Assembly: GCA_936450465.1 (NCBI GenBank) | Contig: OW388304.1 | Location: forward strand, 8,500,700 to 8,564,699 | DNA length: 64,000 nt | Reading direction: 5' to 3' | From: Gibbula magus | Lineage: Eukaryota > Mollusca > Gastropoda > Trochida > Trochidae | Shown: positions 10,896-22,202 of the stretch, one piece after another | How positions within the stretch are numbered: position 1 is the first letter of the stretch | Layout of the letters: the number at the start of each line of letters is the position of its first letter | Notes under the pieces: generated by a model | What the model saw: only the letters and a program-made list of their open reading frames with translations | What the model was told of the DNA's origin: nothing | Database searches by the model: none | Translations under genes and position numbers: made by a program

Positions 10896-10975
10896 ATGCC
10901 TCATCACTGTTCTGCTGTGAACTGTTCGAATAATGTTAGTTATCAAGTTCACTTTACAAATGTCCCAAAATATCG
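10896..10975 (+). CDS. Possible first exon of a THAP-domain protein
   Basis: An ATG opens 26 codons reading 'MPHHCSAVNCSNN' ... 'VHFTNVPKY', followed by a possible GTATAT donor. The start MPxxCxAxxC matches the amino end of C2CH THAP zinc fingers, and the aromatic plus 'VPK' step resembles the usual 'FPK' exon end. THAP domains bind DNA and occur both in host regulators and in P-element and Kolobok type transposases. The rest of the C2CH motif was not found downstream, so this may be an isolated or transposon-borne fragment. The spacing between the Cys pair and the phenylalanine is shorter than usual. Confidence 0.35.
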
Positions 10976-12531
10976 GTATATATATATAACATATAATTGA
11001 TATGAATAGTGAAAGACGGTGGACTCATAGACGTTCGTAGACATAGGATAAATCACTGCTAATGAGATATACGATGACAAAATGAAACTAAGATATGATA
11101 ATATGAACGAAGTAAAGTTGAGACATCGAAATCAGATATTCGGTGTTGTTGTTATTTTTTGTTGTTGTTGAGAATGCTTGTGTTTAAAATAAAACAACAA
11201 ACGTGAGATTAGCAGACTCAGGCGAAGTAGGCCCTACGGTAAGCCATCGACAATCAAAGCACATCACAACATCTTGATTTTTTAACGTCGTTAATCTACC
11301 GACAACTTAATTTACTAACAGTACATTACAACAATCAAAGCAACTCACCACATATTTTAAAACACCAAAAGAAGTTTGTTATCAACGATAATAATACGTC
11401 TACGAATCCACCTACGAAAACACCGCATCCCAATGTTACATTTTACGATTTAGTAATCAATTATTAACACATTAAAACATTCAGAATCAAATAGATAATT
11501 AACTAATGTTTTCAATAAAATGTGTGGTTAATCAAATCAAATAAACATCGTATTAAATGACATTTCAGCAAGAGTGTCAATTAATGTAAGAAACTTAACT
11601 TATAAACGTATCCAAACGGACAGTATGAATATCCAATGCACATTAGGCACAAATTGTAAACCTATAAATCCATCAATGACAGTACTTGGAAACAGAAGAT
11701 GGTCAAATACTAACCCTCTTACAGCAAAAGTCTTTTCACAAATGGCAAGATAGAAACCAAATAGTTATGATGATTTTACACTGAAATGAATTTCATTGGT
11801 ACATATTTAATCCAATGAGACAAAACGCGTTCATGTTGTTACAAGCAGAAACTGGATTGGCGCCGCTAATCACTGCTATAGACAGACAATTGCGTAAGTA
11901 TCACCTGCTTGTGATTACAGGTGTTTTGACACTGACCTATCTCACCACGGTCCGACATAGGCTTAATTGCTTTGTCTTCAGGATCAAAGCAAAAACACAG
12001 ACCAGTAAAAACATGTCATAGAATGAAAATATATTTTGATAGCGATAGATAGAGCAGTATATGCGAACAAAACTTCCGTCTTGGCCATGTGTTATGACAG
12101 CAGTCCCGCGGTTATTTGTTACAAACATACTGTAAATTAGCGCAAAATGCAATCAAATCAAGTAGGACCCGGTCAGTGTATCTATATGAAATCGCTAGTT
12201 GAATAGTAAGGTTATCCCTTGAGCGAAAATTTGGGTCGATTTGATGAAGATTTCTGTCTTATATGAGCAGTTAAAAAGTTGCGAAAACGCGTTAAATTAT
12301 GATTAGCGGCCATAGTGAGACTCCTCCACGTACTTCACAGCACAATACGGTTCAGTGACCACTCCCCGCCCACTTTCATTCTGGTCGCCGGGGCTTAATT
12401 AGGCGTTTTTTTAAAAAGCCGTTTATAAGTAATTTATGGGTCGATTTCAGAAATTTAAAATCGAGCAATTGTCAAATTGAAACCCCTTTTCAACGAATCC
12501 GAAAGTGACCATATGTCATTTCATCTAACCT
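10976..12531. other. No gene recognised
   Basis: AT-rich sequence with stops in all frames. I found no exon with convincing splice sites and no inverted-repeat element here. Confidence 0.4.
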
Positions 12532-12890
12532 AGGTGAGGTGAGGAGAGGAGAGGAGAGGAGAGGAGAGGAGAGGAGAGGAGAGGAGAGGAGAGGAGAGGA
12601 GAGGAGAGGAGAGGAGAGGAGAGGAGAGGAGAGGAGAGGAGAGGAGAGGAGAGTTGGGGTTTACGCCGCTTTTAAAAGTATTGCACTTATATTGTGGCTG
12701 CTAGTATAATGACAGGGAGAAAGCCCGCAACACCATGTGGTTATGTATTACAGTGAAACCTGCGAGCAACCGTACTGCGTGTAGAACAGTTCTCTTCTGC
12801 AGACACAGTTGCCGTGCCCATGGCGGGATTCGAACCACGGACCCCTTGAACCGAAACCGAACACGCTAACCACTGCGCTATCCCGTCCCC
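12532..12890 (-). repeat. tRNA-derived SINE with expanded (GAGGA)n tail
   Basis: The conserved 'taggtgaggtgag' edge runs straight into about 23 copies of GAGGA (12538-12652) and then resumes as 'gagttggggtttacgcc'. The tRNA-like head on the minus strand is intact (GGTTCGAATCCCGCC, and TAGCGCAGTGGTTAGC at the far right). The middle part has a deletion that removes the 'ggctggaactagcgaacc' block. Confidence 0.9.
12538..12652. repeat. (GAGGA)n microsatellite inside a SINE
   Basis: Uninterrupted pentanucleotide repeat, about 115 bp. The GGTGAGGTGAG motif that ends normal family copies is the likely seed. Confidence 0.95.
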
Positions 12891-15250
12891 TTAATAAACA
12901 TAAGCTTTTTAATTCAAAAACATTTTACACCTGAATGAGCAGACATATCACAATTCAGTGCAGAATTTCACACTGCAGTTCAGAAAATCCAAGAAACTTA
13001 ACAAGCAAGCGTTATCCACGCGTCGCAAGCATCTACTAATCGATAATATTAGCGGTCAATCAACGCGCCAACCTTCCACTCAGTTATCAAATTTTTGAAT
13101 GCCAATAAGACTTGCATATTTGTACTCAATGTACTGATATATGTATACACAAATATTGGATAGAACCATATTTATGTCCAAATTGAAAGCAAAAACCATG
13201 GGGATACCGGATCATTATTCTTGGACTAAAACTAGATTCATATGCCATCCTCCCACACATACTCAATCGAATTGGTATATTTTAAATAAGCATAGTTTTA
13301 ACAAATGGTTGACTGCTTGTTTCAGGGAAAACAGGCCTACATATTATCTAGCAATGACGAAACTCTCAACAACGTTTTGATAAAATTCATAATATAAGCC
13401 TACTTCAAAATATGTTAAAATAAATCTGGAAAGTTGAATATTCACTTTTATTTTCAAATGATAGATTATACATTATATGATTTTTTTTTATGAATAAATA
13501 CTTATAAATTGTTAATACAGTATGTCCATCTATGTCACACAACTTAAACGATCGAGGTACAATGCTTTTATTTGAGACATTTACATTGAACAACTATAAT
13601 TGTTTCATTAGTAATCAAAGTTTTTATACCCAAAATGGCCACAGTGCAGTCTCTATTTTGCTTTATGTACACATGGCATAGATATACTTTTTATCCAATT
13701 TATAGCCCTAACAATATGCCTCCAAGCATGCCCTTTTAAGGCTTTTCTTGTTGTATGACCAGTTATAAGTCATACAGATTATTTAATTGTTGTGTAATTT
13801 TTATCAAATTGTCATGAAATAGGAAGATGTTTCATAATGATTATGCCTAAAACATGTCCCGATGAGGTTATTATTATTTCACTGGTGAGACGTGTTATTT
13901 GTGGCATATAACAATTAGGTGTAATAATGTTGAAGTGTAAACACATTTATTTTTAAGATCTTTAACCGTATTACCTTAATTACATACTTTTGAATAATAC
14001 ATTTACTCCATTTCGTTAAACACAATTTGTTTCAACACATCATTTGTCTAACCGACAATTCTTATGAATTAACAATAGTCATTTGGGAAAAATAGTTATG
14101 TGTTCAAACATAGCCTGCATTAATTGCCAATTAAAGGTTAACAAAATTGGCAAGAACAAGAGTGTTTCTTATAACTGCAGAGTATTTTAGTTTAATTATT
14201 TGAAATGATTTTTCTTTGATATTTTCAAGTTGTCCTGTATTTTTTATCAAAAGGGAACCTTCATGTGAAGCAACACATGGTAGAACTAGTTGCGTTTGTT
14301 GAGTGTCGCCTTCTACGGTTTTGCCTTCTCCACAGCCACTATAAAAAAATTTTAAATTATAAATATATCATAAAGACAAATGAACATTAATTTATAAAAT
14401 CGTGAAGTTGACCTTTGACCTTGTTAAAAGAATTACCTGACAGTATAATCAACAAATTGTTAATATGAGTTCTTAAAAACTATTTCTGACTTTAACATTT
14501 GAACAACGGGTTAAGGAGAGATGGGACGATGAAATAAAATATTTTCGATTTCGTTTTTTTTTTCAAAATAGCAACTTTACAATGAACTTTACCAAAAAAT
14601 GTAAGAAAATTTGGGGGTCACTGAATGATTTAAAGAGTTATCAGCATCAATAATAATACTGCCATCGGCAATTTACGCCATTTTTGACTAAAAAAGCACC
14701 CGCTTTCAACGAATAAACCTATACGGCCGGAATGTATAGCAAGTCTATATTTTGAAAATAAATGGACTGGAAAGAGAAACAAAATGAAATTTAGCACTAT
14801 TGAATTAAAAACGGCATCTTTCCTCGTTTTTCGCATATTCATTCGGATTTTTCACTGACACACATATTTCAGATAATACTTAAAATTAAATATAAAGTGC
14901 ACTTTTGAATAAAGAAACAAATAAAGAAATAAAAATAGGGGGTCACCTTCGTGGCATATGCAAACGTTTGTGTTATTTTTAAATAGAATTTGGCAGCCTC
15001 GTAACAAGACAATTCACGTAGTGTCATAGTATTTTCCCCTTTGACCGTGATTGTGACAAGGAAGTAATTTCGGGAATTTTAACATTGGTCACTGCTTTTG
15101 ATTGGTCAGCAAAGACCTTTGATACTTGACATATGTGTTCCGCTTCAAATAATGTGGTCAAATCGTTTGACCTTGTAAGCTTGATCTTAGTGTATTTTTC
15201 TGACAAATGTAACGGGGTCATACTTTCTGATAGGTCAGTGTCAGTGTATC
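12891..15250. other. No gene recognised
   Basis: AT-rich with only short open frames. None shows a known domain or a pair of credible splice sites. The frame at 13141-13380 is open and ends before a TTCAG-like region, but its residues match no family that I know. Confidence 0.4.
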
Positions 15251-15388
15251 CTCTGTCAACAGTTTACTCAGATGAAGACATATTTTGTGAGTTGATCTCT
15301 GTCAACAGTTGATCGAGATGAAGACATATTTTGTGAGCTGATCTCTGTCAACAATTTATTCAGATGAAGAGATATTTTGTGAGCTGAT
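15251..15388. repeat. Three tandem copies of a 46 bp unit
   Basis: Each copy starts 'ctctgtcaaca' and ends 'atattttgtgagctgat' with a few substitutions. Spacing is exactly 46 bp between units. Confidence 0.9.
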
Positions 15389-15620
15389 CAAGGTGCATCT
15401 CATCCTTAATGAAGATCAATATGACCAGATATGTCCTTTGTAATCAATTTTACATTTTAGCTGCTTATTTAGAGGTTCAATTTCGCATTAAAAGTGCGCA
15501 GGCCAAAGGCATCTCTCTGGCAGTATCAATCAGTGTCACCAATAGACCCATTTTTGCGCGCTCATTTACATACGACCTTGACCTCATTAGCGTAACAGCT
15601 GATCGTGGTGGAGGCAAAAC

Positions 15621-15645
15621 ATGGCGGCGAGCGAAGCGGCAACTC
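15621..15645 (+). CDS. Weak candidate for a short first coding exon
   Basis: ATG in a favourable context (aaacATGG) opens 'MAASEAAT' and is followed by a GTAAGC donor at 15646. The surroundings are locally richer in GC with 'gcggcgagcg', as seen at many animal gene starts. No downstream exon could be attached. It might be the first exon of the lectin gene at 18478 or of nothing at all. Confidence 0.15.
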
Positions 15646-16148
15646 GTAAGCATTTTGTTACAAATGAGCGGTAATATCAGCGGCTGATATGTTTCTAATG
15701 CAAGTGGGTGTTATCTTTTGTGATTATAGAATAATAAAAACTGGAGGTTGAAGGCTGTCAATCAGTAGAATCCTTTTAAGTTGCAATCAGATTTTCAGTT
15801 TGCAAAACCACATAAACATCGAAATGGTCGTGTTTGTTTTTGAGAGTCATGTCACTCGTGTGGATTGTAGGCCCAATTTGAAGAGACGTAGAGGCATACA
15901 TATTAACAGTGATCATTCTCGAGATAATAGGTGTATGCGTAATTATATATCATAGTATCACTTTCACACTGTTCCGTTCTACAGACTTCAGATCGTTCTA
16001 GGTCGGTTATTTCACACCTAATATTGGCCATGGGACGTGTGTATGTCACATTGTTGTTTTTATTTTATCTGAATAACACTAGTCTCTTAAGTGAACATTA
16101 ACATACTTTACCCTCAATTATACTTCTTAAAATTGTTTACTTTAATGA

Positions 16149-18117
16149 ACTTGACTATCTGGACAAGGAAATTACCTACCAAGAAATGATTAATGCTATT
16201 CAAAAAATTGCATAATGGAAAAGCACCCGGACTCTGTGGCATTCCAATCGAAAATTTAAAAAATGCACCTCATCATTATATTGTGTTGTTGAAATCTTTA
16301 TTTAATAGCATTTTATCTACAGGTATTTATCCATCTGAGTGGACGTTCGGAGTTATAATTCCCTTGTACAAGAAAGGTAAAATTGATAGTCCTGGGAATT
16401 ATAGACCTATAACATTGCTTGAAGTAACTGGTAAAATATTTCGTAAAATTATCAACAACAGGTTAAACTCTTGGGCCGAAAGGGGAGATTTCTTTGCTGA
16501 CGAGCAGGCTGGGTTCAGGCATGGTTTTTAGACTCATGATAATATATTCATTCTTAATGCTATAATTAGTAAATATCTTTCATTATACAAAGGTCGTCTC
16601 TATTGTACATTTATTGATCTGAAGGCTGCTTTTGATTCAGTGGATAGATTTGGTCTCCTTTACAAACTTTGGCTTGGCAACGTGAAGGGCAATACGTATA
16701 GATTATTGAAAAACATGTATCAGAATGTGAAGGCTTGTGTGTCGATGAGAGATGGTTACACTCCGTTTTTCGACTGTTTATCAGAGTTGCCAGTTGTCTC
16801 CCTTTCTTTTCTCTTTCTTTGTCAACGATATCGTTGAAAGTTTATCAGCTGATGGTCAAGGGGGTATTAATCTAGACTTAGTTGAGTTGTTCATCCTTTT
16901 GTTTGCTGATGACATTGCACTTTTTGATTTTACAGTTATAGGTCTGCAAAAGAGATTGGATAAGTTAATGTCTTATTGTAATAAGTGGAAACTGACAATT
17001 AATGTTGATAAAAGTAAAGTAATCGTTTTTAGAAGGGCTGGTAGATTGAGAAGCTATGAAAAATTCCTTTTAAATGGTCAGTCGCTCCTTCATGGAAATT
17101 GTTCCTTCATATAAATATTTGGGTGTTCACTTCTCATCCTCTGGATCTTGGTATATCACACAGAAAACTTTGGCTGATCAAGCTGGGAAGGTGTTGAATA
17201 TTCTCAAATCATCGGCTAAGAATTTCTATAGTTGATCAATAAATGTTCTGTTCCACATATTTGATGTCAAAGTTTTGCCAGTGTTACTTTATGGAAATGA
17301 GGTCTGGGGTTTTCACTCGTCCCCATCTGTATTGAATGTACATGATAAGTTTTGTAAACAGATTTTGGGTCTCTTTAGAAACACCCCAAACCTTGCAGCT
17401 CGTGCTGAAGTTGGTCGTCATTCATTAAAGGTAAATCAGTATGTCAAAATTGTTGAATATTGGGTTCGCCTTTTGTCTCAAGTTGAGAATGTTATCTTAA
17501 GAAAGGTTTATAATTATTAGTATTCTCTTGCTGAAAAGGGTATAAATTGTTGGGCCTTAAAGGTGAAATCTCTTTTGTTTAGTTACGGTTGTGGCAATGT
17601 GTGGGCTAAACAAAATGTTGGTAATGCCTCTTTATTCATTGAATTATTTAAGCAAAGATGTATGGACATAGATAATCAGTTGTGGTCATCTCGTATTATA
17701 CTCGTCTCAAAATTAGATTTCTATCGTAAAATAAAAATAGATGTAGATTTTGAATTTTATATCAATAGTGTCTGTGTGAGGCAGTTTCGTATTTTTCTAA
17801 ATATATTTCGTTGTTCAAATCATAATTTGATGATAGAATGTAGTAGATATTTAGTTCTTAAAAGGAAGGATCGCCTTTGCCCACTTTGTATCATACCTTA
17901 TATAGAGTTTGCATGAATATCACTTTTGCCTGGTATGTATGTCCCTTCTATTAGAAATTAAGAAATGATATTCTTCCAAATTATTATCACACATATCCCT
18001 CTGGAGTAAAACTAACCAAATTGTTTTCCTCAAAGAATACTTTTGTTATCAATAATCTGGCAAAATATATATTTCTAGCCACGAAAAATTTCTTGCAACC
18101 ACAAAAGACATAATGCT
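16149..18117 (+). pseudogene. Dead non-LTR retrotransposon reverse transcriptase, copy A
   Basis: Broken pieces in successive frames carry the fingers and palm of a LINE reverse transcriptase: 'NGKAPGLCGIPIE', 'NYRPITLLEVTGK', 'DEQAGFRHGF', 'FIDLKAAFDSVD', and the catalytic 'LFADDIALF' (near 16898-16922). The thumb and C-terminal part follow ('KLTINVDKSKVIVF', 'VLLYGNEVWG'). Relative to copy B (41075-43040) it lacks about 15 bp at the 'RQGCQLSP' motif and has a short insertion near 17088. It keeps about 80 bp near 17768-17850 that copy B has lost. It stops matching copy B at about 18117, short of that copy's 3' end. The clade is jockey/CR1-like by motif style only. It cannot encode an active protein. 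Confidence 0.9.
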
Positions 18118-18477
18118 GTAATTTTCATAATGATGCTCTGATAATATTTTCGGAAAATTTACAGTTTGAAAATCATTTAGTTGATTGTTTTAAATATGAT
18201 GAGCTACACAGCCAATGGCTCCATTTCTGCAGTTTAGCTTGTTTTGAGGTTATTTTTTTACAATTATTGTCAATTCAATCATAATCTTTCGAAGTCTGTC
18301 TCACTCACTCACTCACCCTTATTCTTTCAATTTTCTGATGGTCTACTCTGTTAGTTTAGTAAAGTCTGAAATGAAATGTATTCTCCAGTATGCTGATAAT
18401 TTGTCGTTCAAACCATAGTATCATGACATTGTTCTATTGTGAACGTTAGAACTTGACAATGGTTTCATGCTTTACAG

Positions 18478-18606
18478 AGTGAATGTGCACTGAAGGGAGG
18501 TAACCCTGCTAGAACTGACTCTGATTGTGAAACCTTCTTCAAATCTTTTATTCCAAGTAGGTATTGCAAAGAAATTTACATTGAATTTGAATTTGCACGA
18601 TGGGAT
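18478..18606 (+). CDS. C-type lectin gene, internal exon (middle of the carbohydrate-recognition domain)
   Basis: The acceptor TTTACAG ends at 18477 and a GTAATG donor follows at 18607. The frame reads 'SECALKGGNPARTDSDCE' then 'TFFKSFIPS' and ends '...FARWD'. This fits the CTLD helix-2 and loop region, where 'C..kGG.LA.i.s..E..ff' precedes the 'WIGL' strand. The phase-0 end joins cleanly to 21622, which begins 'FDRFRIGLLMDE'. The exon with the first third of the domain and the signal peptide was not found. LINE copy A lies just upstream, so it may be much further left. An upstream donor GTATTG at 18561 was considered but would break the frame. Confidence 0.55.
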
Positions 18607-18984
18607 GTAATGTTAGGGATCCCACTGTCTGCATTAGTACAGCCTCTTGTACTCTTTGTACAGTGTCAAGCCCCTTGCACGATTGCCAACTGAAACAAAT
18701 TGGAGACCCAATCAACATTATGTTTTGAATCGGATTTTAAGTCACTGAAACAAAGCAAAGAGGTTTCTTTTTACCTTATGGAAAATGCCTTAACCCCCTG
18801 TGACAGAGCCTGTAACCAAAATGGTTGTAAATTACCAAACAAATATATGCATACTCTGGTACTGCTCGCTGTCATTTTTAAAGTCAGATTTATAAAGAGA
18901 CTATGAAGAAGCTTTTAAACTAAGGATAATCTAGTCATGCTTCTACAATAATTATCGTTTTGATCATTTTGAAATCCTATAATA

Positions 18985-21590
18985 AAAAAGCATATGCTTC
19001 ATCTGTGTATTCAACTCAACCGCATCTGTCCCATCTTTGTATTCAAATCAACCACATTCCATTCATCTCTGTATTCAATTAACCGTCTCTGTCCCATCTC
19101 TGTATTCAAATCAACCGCATCTGCCTCATCTCTGTATTCAATTAACCGTCTCCGCCCCATCTATGTACTCAAATCAACCGCATCTGCCTCATCTCTGTAT
19201 TAGAATCAACCACATTTCATTCATCTCTGTATTCAATTAAACGTCTCTGTCCCATCTATGTACTCAAATCAACTTCATCTGTCTCATCTCTGTATTAGAA
19301 TCAACCACATTTCATTCATCTCTGTATTCAATTAACCGTCTCTGCCCCATCTATGTATTCAAATCAACCGCATCTGTCCCATCTCTGTATTCAAATCAAC
19401 CGCATCTGCCTCATCTCTGTATTCAATTAACCGTCTCCGCCCCATCTATGTACTCAAATCAACCGCATCTGCCTCATCTCTGTATTAGAATCAACCACAT
19501 TTCATTCATCTCTGTATTCAATTAACCGTCTCTGCCCCATCTATGTATTCAAATCAACCGCATCTGTCCCATCTCTGTATTCAAATCAACCGCATCTGCC
19601 TCATCTCTGTATTAGAATCAACCACATTTCATTCATCTCTGTATTCGATAAACCGTCTCCGCCCCATCTATGTATTCAAATCAACCGCATCTGTCCCATC
19701 TTTGTATTCAAATCAACCGCATCTGCCTCATCTCTGTATTAGAATCAACCACATTTCATTCATCTCTGTATTCAATTAACCGTCTCTGCCCCATCTATGT
19801 ACTCAAATCAACCGCATCTGTCCCATCTCTGTATTCAAATCAACCGCATCTGCCTCATCTCTGTATTAGAATCAACCGTCTCTGCCCCATCTATGTACTC
19901 AAATCAACTGCATCTGCCTCATCTCTGTATTAGAATCAACCACATTCCATTCATCTCTGTATTCAATTAACCGTCTCTGCCCCATCTATGTACTCAAATC
20001 AACTGCATCTGCCTCATCTCTGTATTAGAATCAACCACATTCCATTCATCTCTTTATTCAATTAACCGTCTCTGCCCGATCTCTGTATTCAAATCAACCG
20101 CATCTGTCACATCTCTGTATTCAAATCAACCGCATCTGTCCCATCTTTGTATTCAAATCAACCGCATCTGCCTCATCTCTGTATTAGAATCAACCACATT
20201 TCATTCATCTCTGTATTCAATTAACCGACTCTGCCCCATCTATGTACTCAAATCAACTGCATCTGTCTCATCTCTGTATTAGAATCAACCACATTTCATT
20301 CATCTCTGTATTCAATTTACCGTCTCAGCCCCATCTATGTATTCAAATCAACCGCATCTGTCCCATCTCTGTATTCAAATCAACCGCATCTGCCTCATCT
20401 CTGTATTAGAATCAACCGTCTCTGCCCCATCTATGTACTCAAATCAACTGCATCTGTCTCATCTCTGTATTAGAATCAACCACATTCCATGCATCTCTGT
20501 ATTCAATTAACCGTCTCTGCCCCATCTATGTATTCAAATCAACCGCATCTGTCCCATCTCTGTATTCAAATCAACCGCATCTGCCTCATCTCTGTATTCA
20601 ATTAACCGTCTCCGCCCCATCTATGTACTCAAATCAACCGCATCTGCCTCATCTCTGTATTAGAATCAACCACATTTCATTCATCTCTGTATTCAATTAA
20701 CCGTCTCTGCCCCATCTATGTACTCAAATAAACTGCATCTGTCTCATCTCTGTATTAGAATCAACCACATTTCATTCATCTCTGTATTCAATTAACCGTC
20801 TCTGCCCCATCTATGTATTCAAATCAACCGCATCTGTCCCATCTCTGTATTCAAATCAACCGCATCTGCCTCATCTCTGTATTCAATTAACCGTCTCCGC
20901 CCCATCTATGTACTCAAATCAACCGCATCTGCCTCATCTCTGTATTAGAATCAACCACATTTCATTCATCTCTGTATTCAATTAACCGTCTCTGCCCCAT
21001 CTATGTATTCAAATCAACCGCATCTGTCCCATCTCTGTATTCAAATCAACCGCATCTGCCTCATCTCTGTATTAGAATCAACCACATTTCATTCATCTCT
21101 GTATTCAATTAACCGTCTCTGCCCCATCTATGTACTCAAATCAACCGCATCTGTCCCATCTCTGTATTCAAATCAACCGCATCTGCCTCATCTCTGTTTT
21201 AGGATCAACCACATTTCATTCATCTCTGTATTCAATTAACCGTCTCTGCCCCATCTATGTACTCAAATCAACCGCATCTGTCCCATCTCTGTATTCAAAT
21301 CAACCGCATCTGCCTCATCTCTGTATTAGAATCAACCGTCTCTGCCCCATCTATGTACTCAAATCAACTGCATCTGCCTCATCTCTGTATTAGAATCAAC
21401 CACATTCCATTCATCTCTGTATTCAATTAACCGTCTCTGCCCCATCTATGTACTCAAATCAACTGCATCTGCCTCATCTCTGTATTAGAATCAACCACAT
21501 TCCATTCATCTCTTTATTCAATCAACCGTCTCTGCCCCATCACTGTATTCAATCAAATCAACTGCATCTGTCACATCTCTTTATTCAAGT
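18985..21590. repeat. Complex satellite array inside the lectin intron
   Basis: About 2.6 kb built of ~32 bp subunits such as 'tctgtattcaaatcaaccgc' plus 'atctgcctca', with variants ('attagaatcaaccacattt', 'tgtactcaaatcaactg'). Groups of four subunits give a ~127 bp period (for example 19543 to 19670 and 21003 to 21130). A much larger unit of 1460 bp is also visible: 19321-20080 repeats at 20781-21540, including rare variants such as 'tctttattca'. The open frames that cross it ('SNQPHLPHLCI...') result from the subunit length and codon content and are not proteins. Confidence 0.95.
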
Positions 21591-21621
21591 TTGAAGGCTG
21601 TCTCATGTTTCTGTATTATAG

Positions 21622-21867
21622 TTTGATCGATTTCGGATCGGATTGCTGATGGATGAATTTGGCAACTGGACTTGGAATGATGGGGCCATAGTCTTCCAAA
21701 CCCGCTGGAGTAAATTGCAACCGAACGGTGACTTGGAGATAGGGGTTAGCTGGTGTCTACAGCAGAAGCAAACTGGATGGAACGATCTTCCATGTAGAAG
21801 GCCCATGTCATCATTATGCGAAAGGAAAATTAGTTTTAAAGGCACATTACAAACTTCCCTATCCTGA
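21622..21867 (+). CDS. C-type lectin gene, terminal exon
   Basis: The acceptor TGTATTATAG ends at 21621 and the stop TGA is at 21865-21867. The frame gives the C-terminal half of a CTLD: 'FRIGLLMDEFGNWTWNDG', then 'RWSKLQPNGDLE', 'VSWC' and 'GWNDLPC', and last 'MSSLCER'. The four-residue WND plus QPN pattern resembles the calcium-site-2 motifs (EPN or QPD, and WND) used for sugar binding, so calcium-dependent carbohydrate binding is possible although QPN is unusual. Three cysteines fit the standard disulphides. About 15 residues follow the last Cys with no membrane anchor. The product is probably a secreted lectin, as is common in mollusc immunity (inference). Confidence 0.8.
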   Translation, partial: FDRFRIGLLMDEFGNWTWNDGAIVFQTRWSKLQPNGDLEIGVSWCLQQKQTGWNDLPCRRPMSSLCERKISFKGTLQTSLS

Positions 21868-22026
21868 TTTTCTTACATTGCAATTTTTATCATAATGAAC
21901 AAATATTTGTATCATGACAATTTTCATGTTTCAGTAAAAGTAGTAAATTATATATTTTGCATGAATAATTTCAACATTGCATTTTGCTCGAAATAAGCCA
22001 CAGTTATAGATGATATTCTTGGAAAT

Positions 22027-22032
22027 AATAAA
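22027..22032 (+). terminator. Poly(A) signal of the lectin gene
   Basis: AATAAA about 160 bp after the stop codon. A second AATAAA near 22107 is an alternative. Confidence 0.45.
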
Positions 22033-22202
22033 GAATTTGACTATCTTACTGTGCTTAATCTTTGTTTTATTGTGCCATGTATGTAATTTAGCCATATGCA
22101 TCTCAGAATAAAACTCTGCTATTTTGGAAAAATGATTGCAATTATGACAGAATGAAAATTCTCGTCAACCTATTAAGAAATATCTTCGTCATGTAAAAAT
22201 TG

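Noticed and set aside
12780..12890. tRNA gene (box A and box B on the minus strand)
   Set aside because: The same head occurs in several copies attached to the identical SINE body and tail, and no cloverleaf with a complete acceptor stem is evident.
18561..18566. GTATTG as the donor of the lectin internal exon
   Set aside because: Joining from here to 21622 shifts the frame and meets a stop; the donor at 18607 keeps the lectin frame.
18994..21393. Long open frames with repeating 'SNQPHLPHLCI' residues
   Set aside because: They follow the satellite period, overlap in different frames, and have no start context or splice structure.
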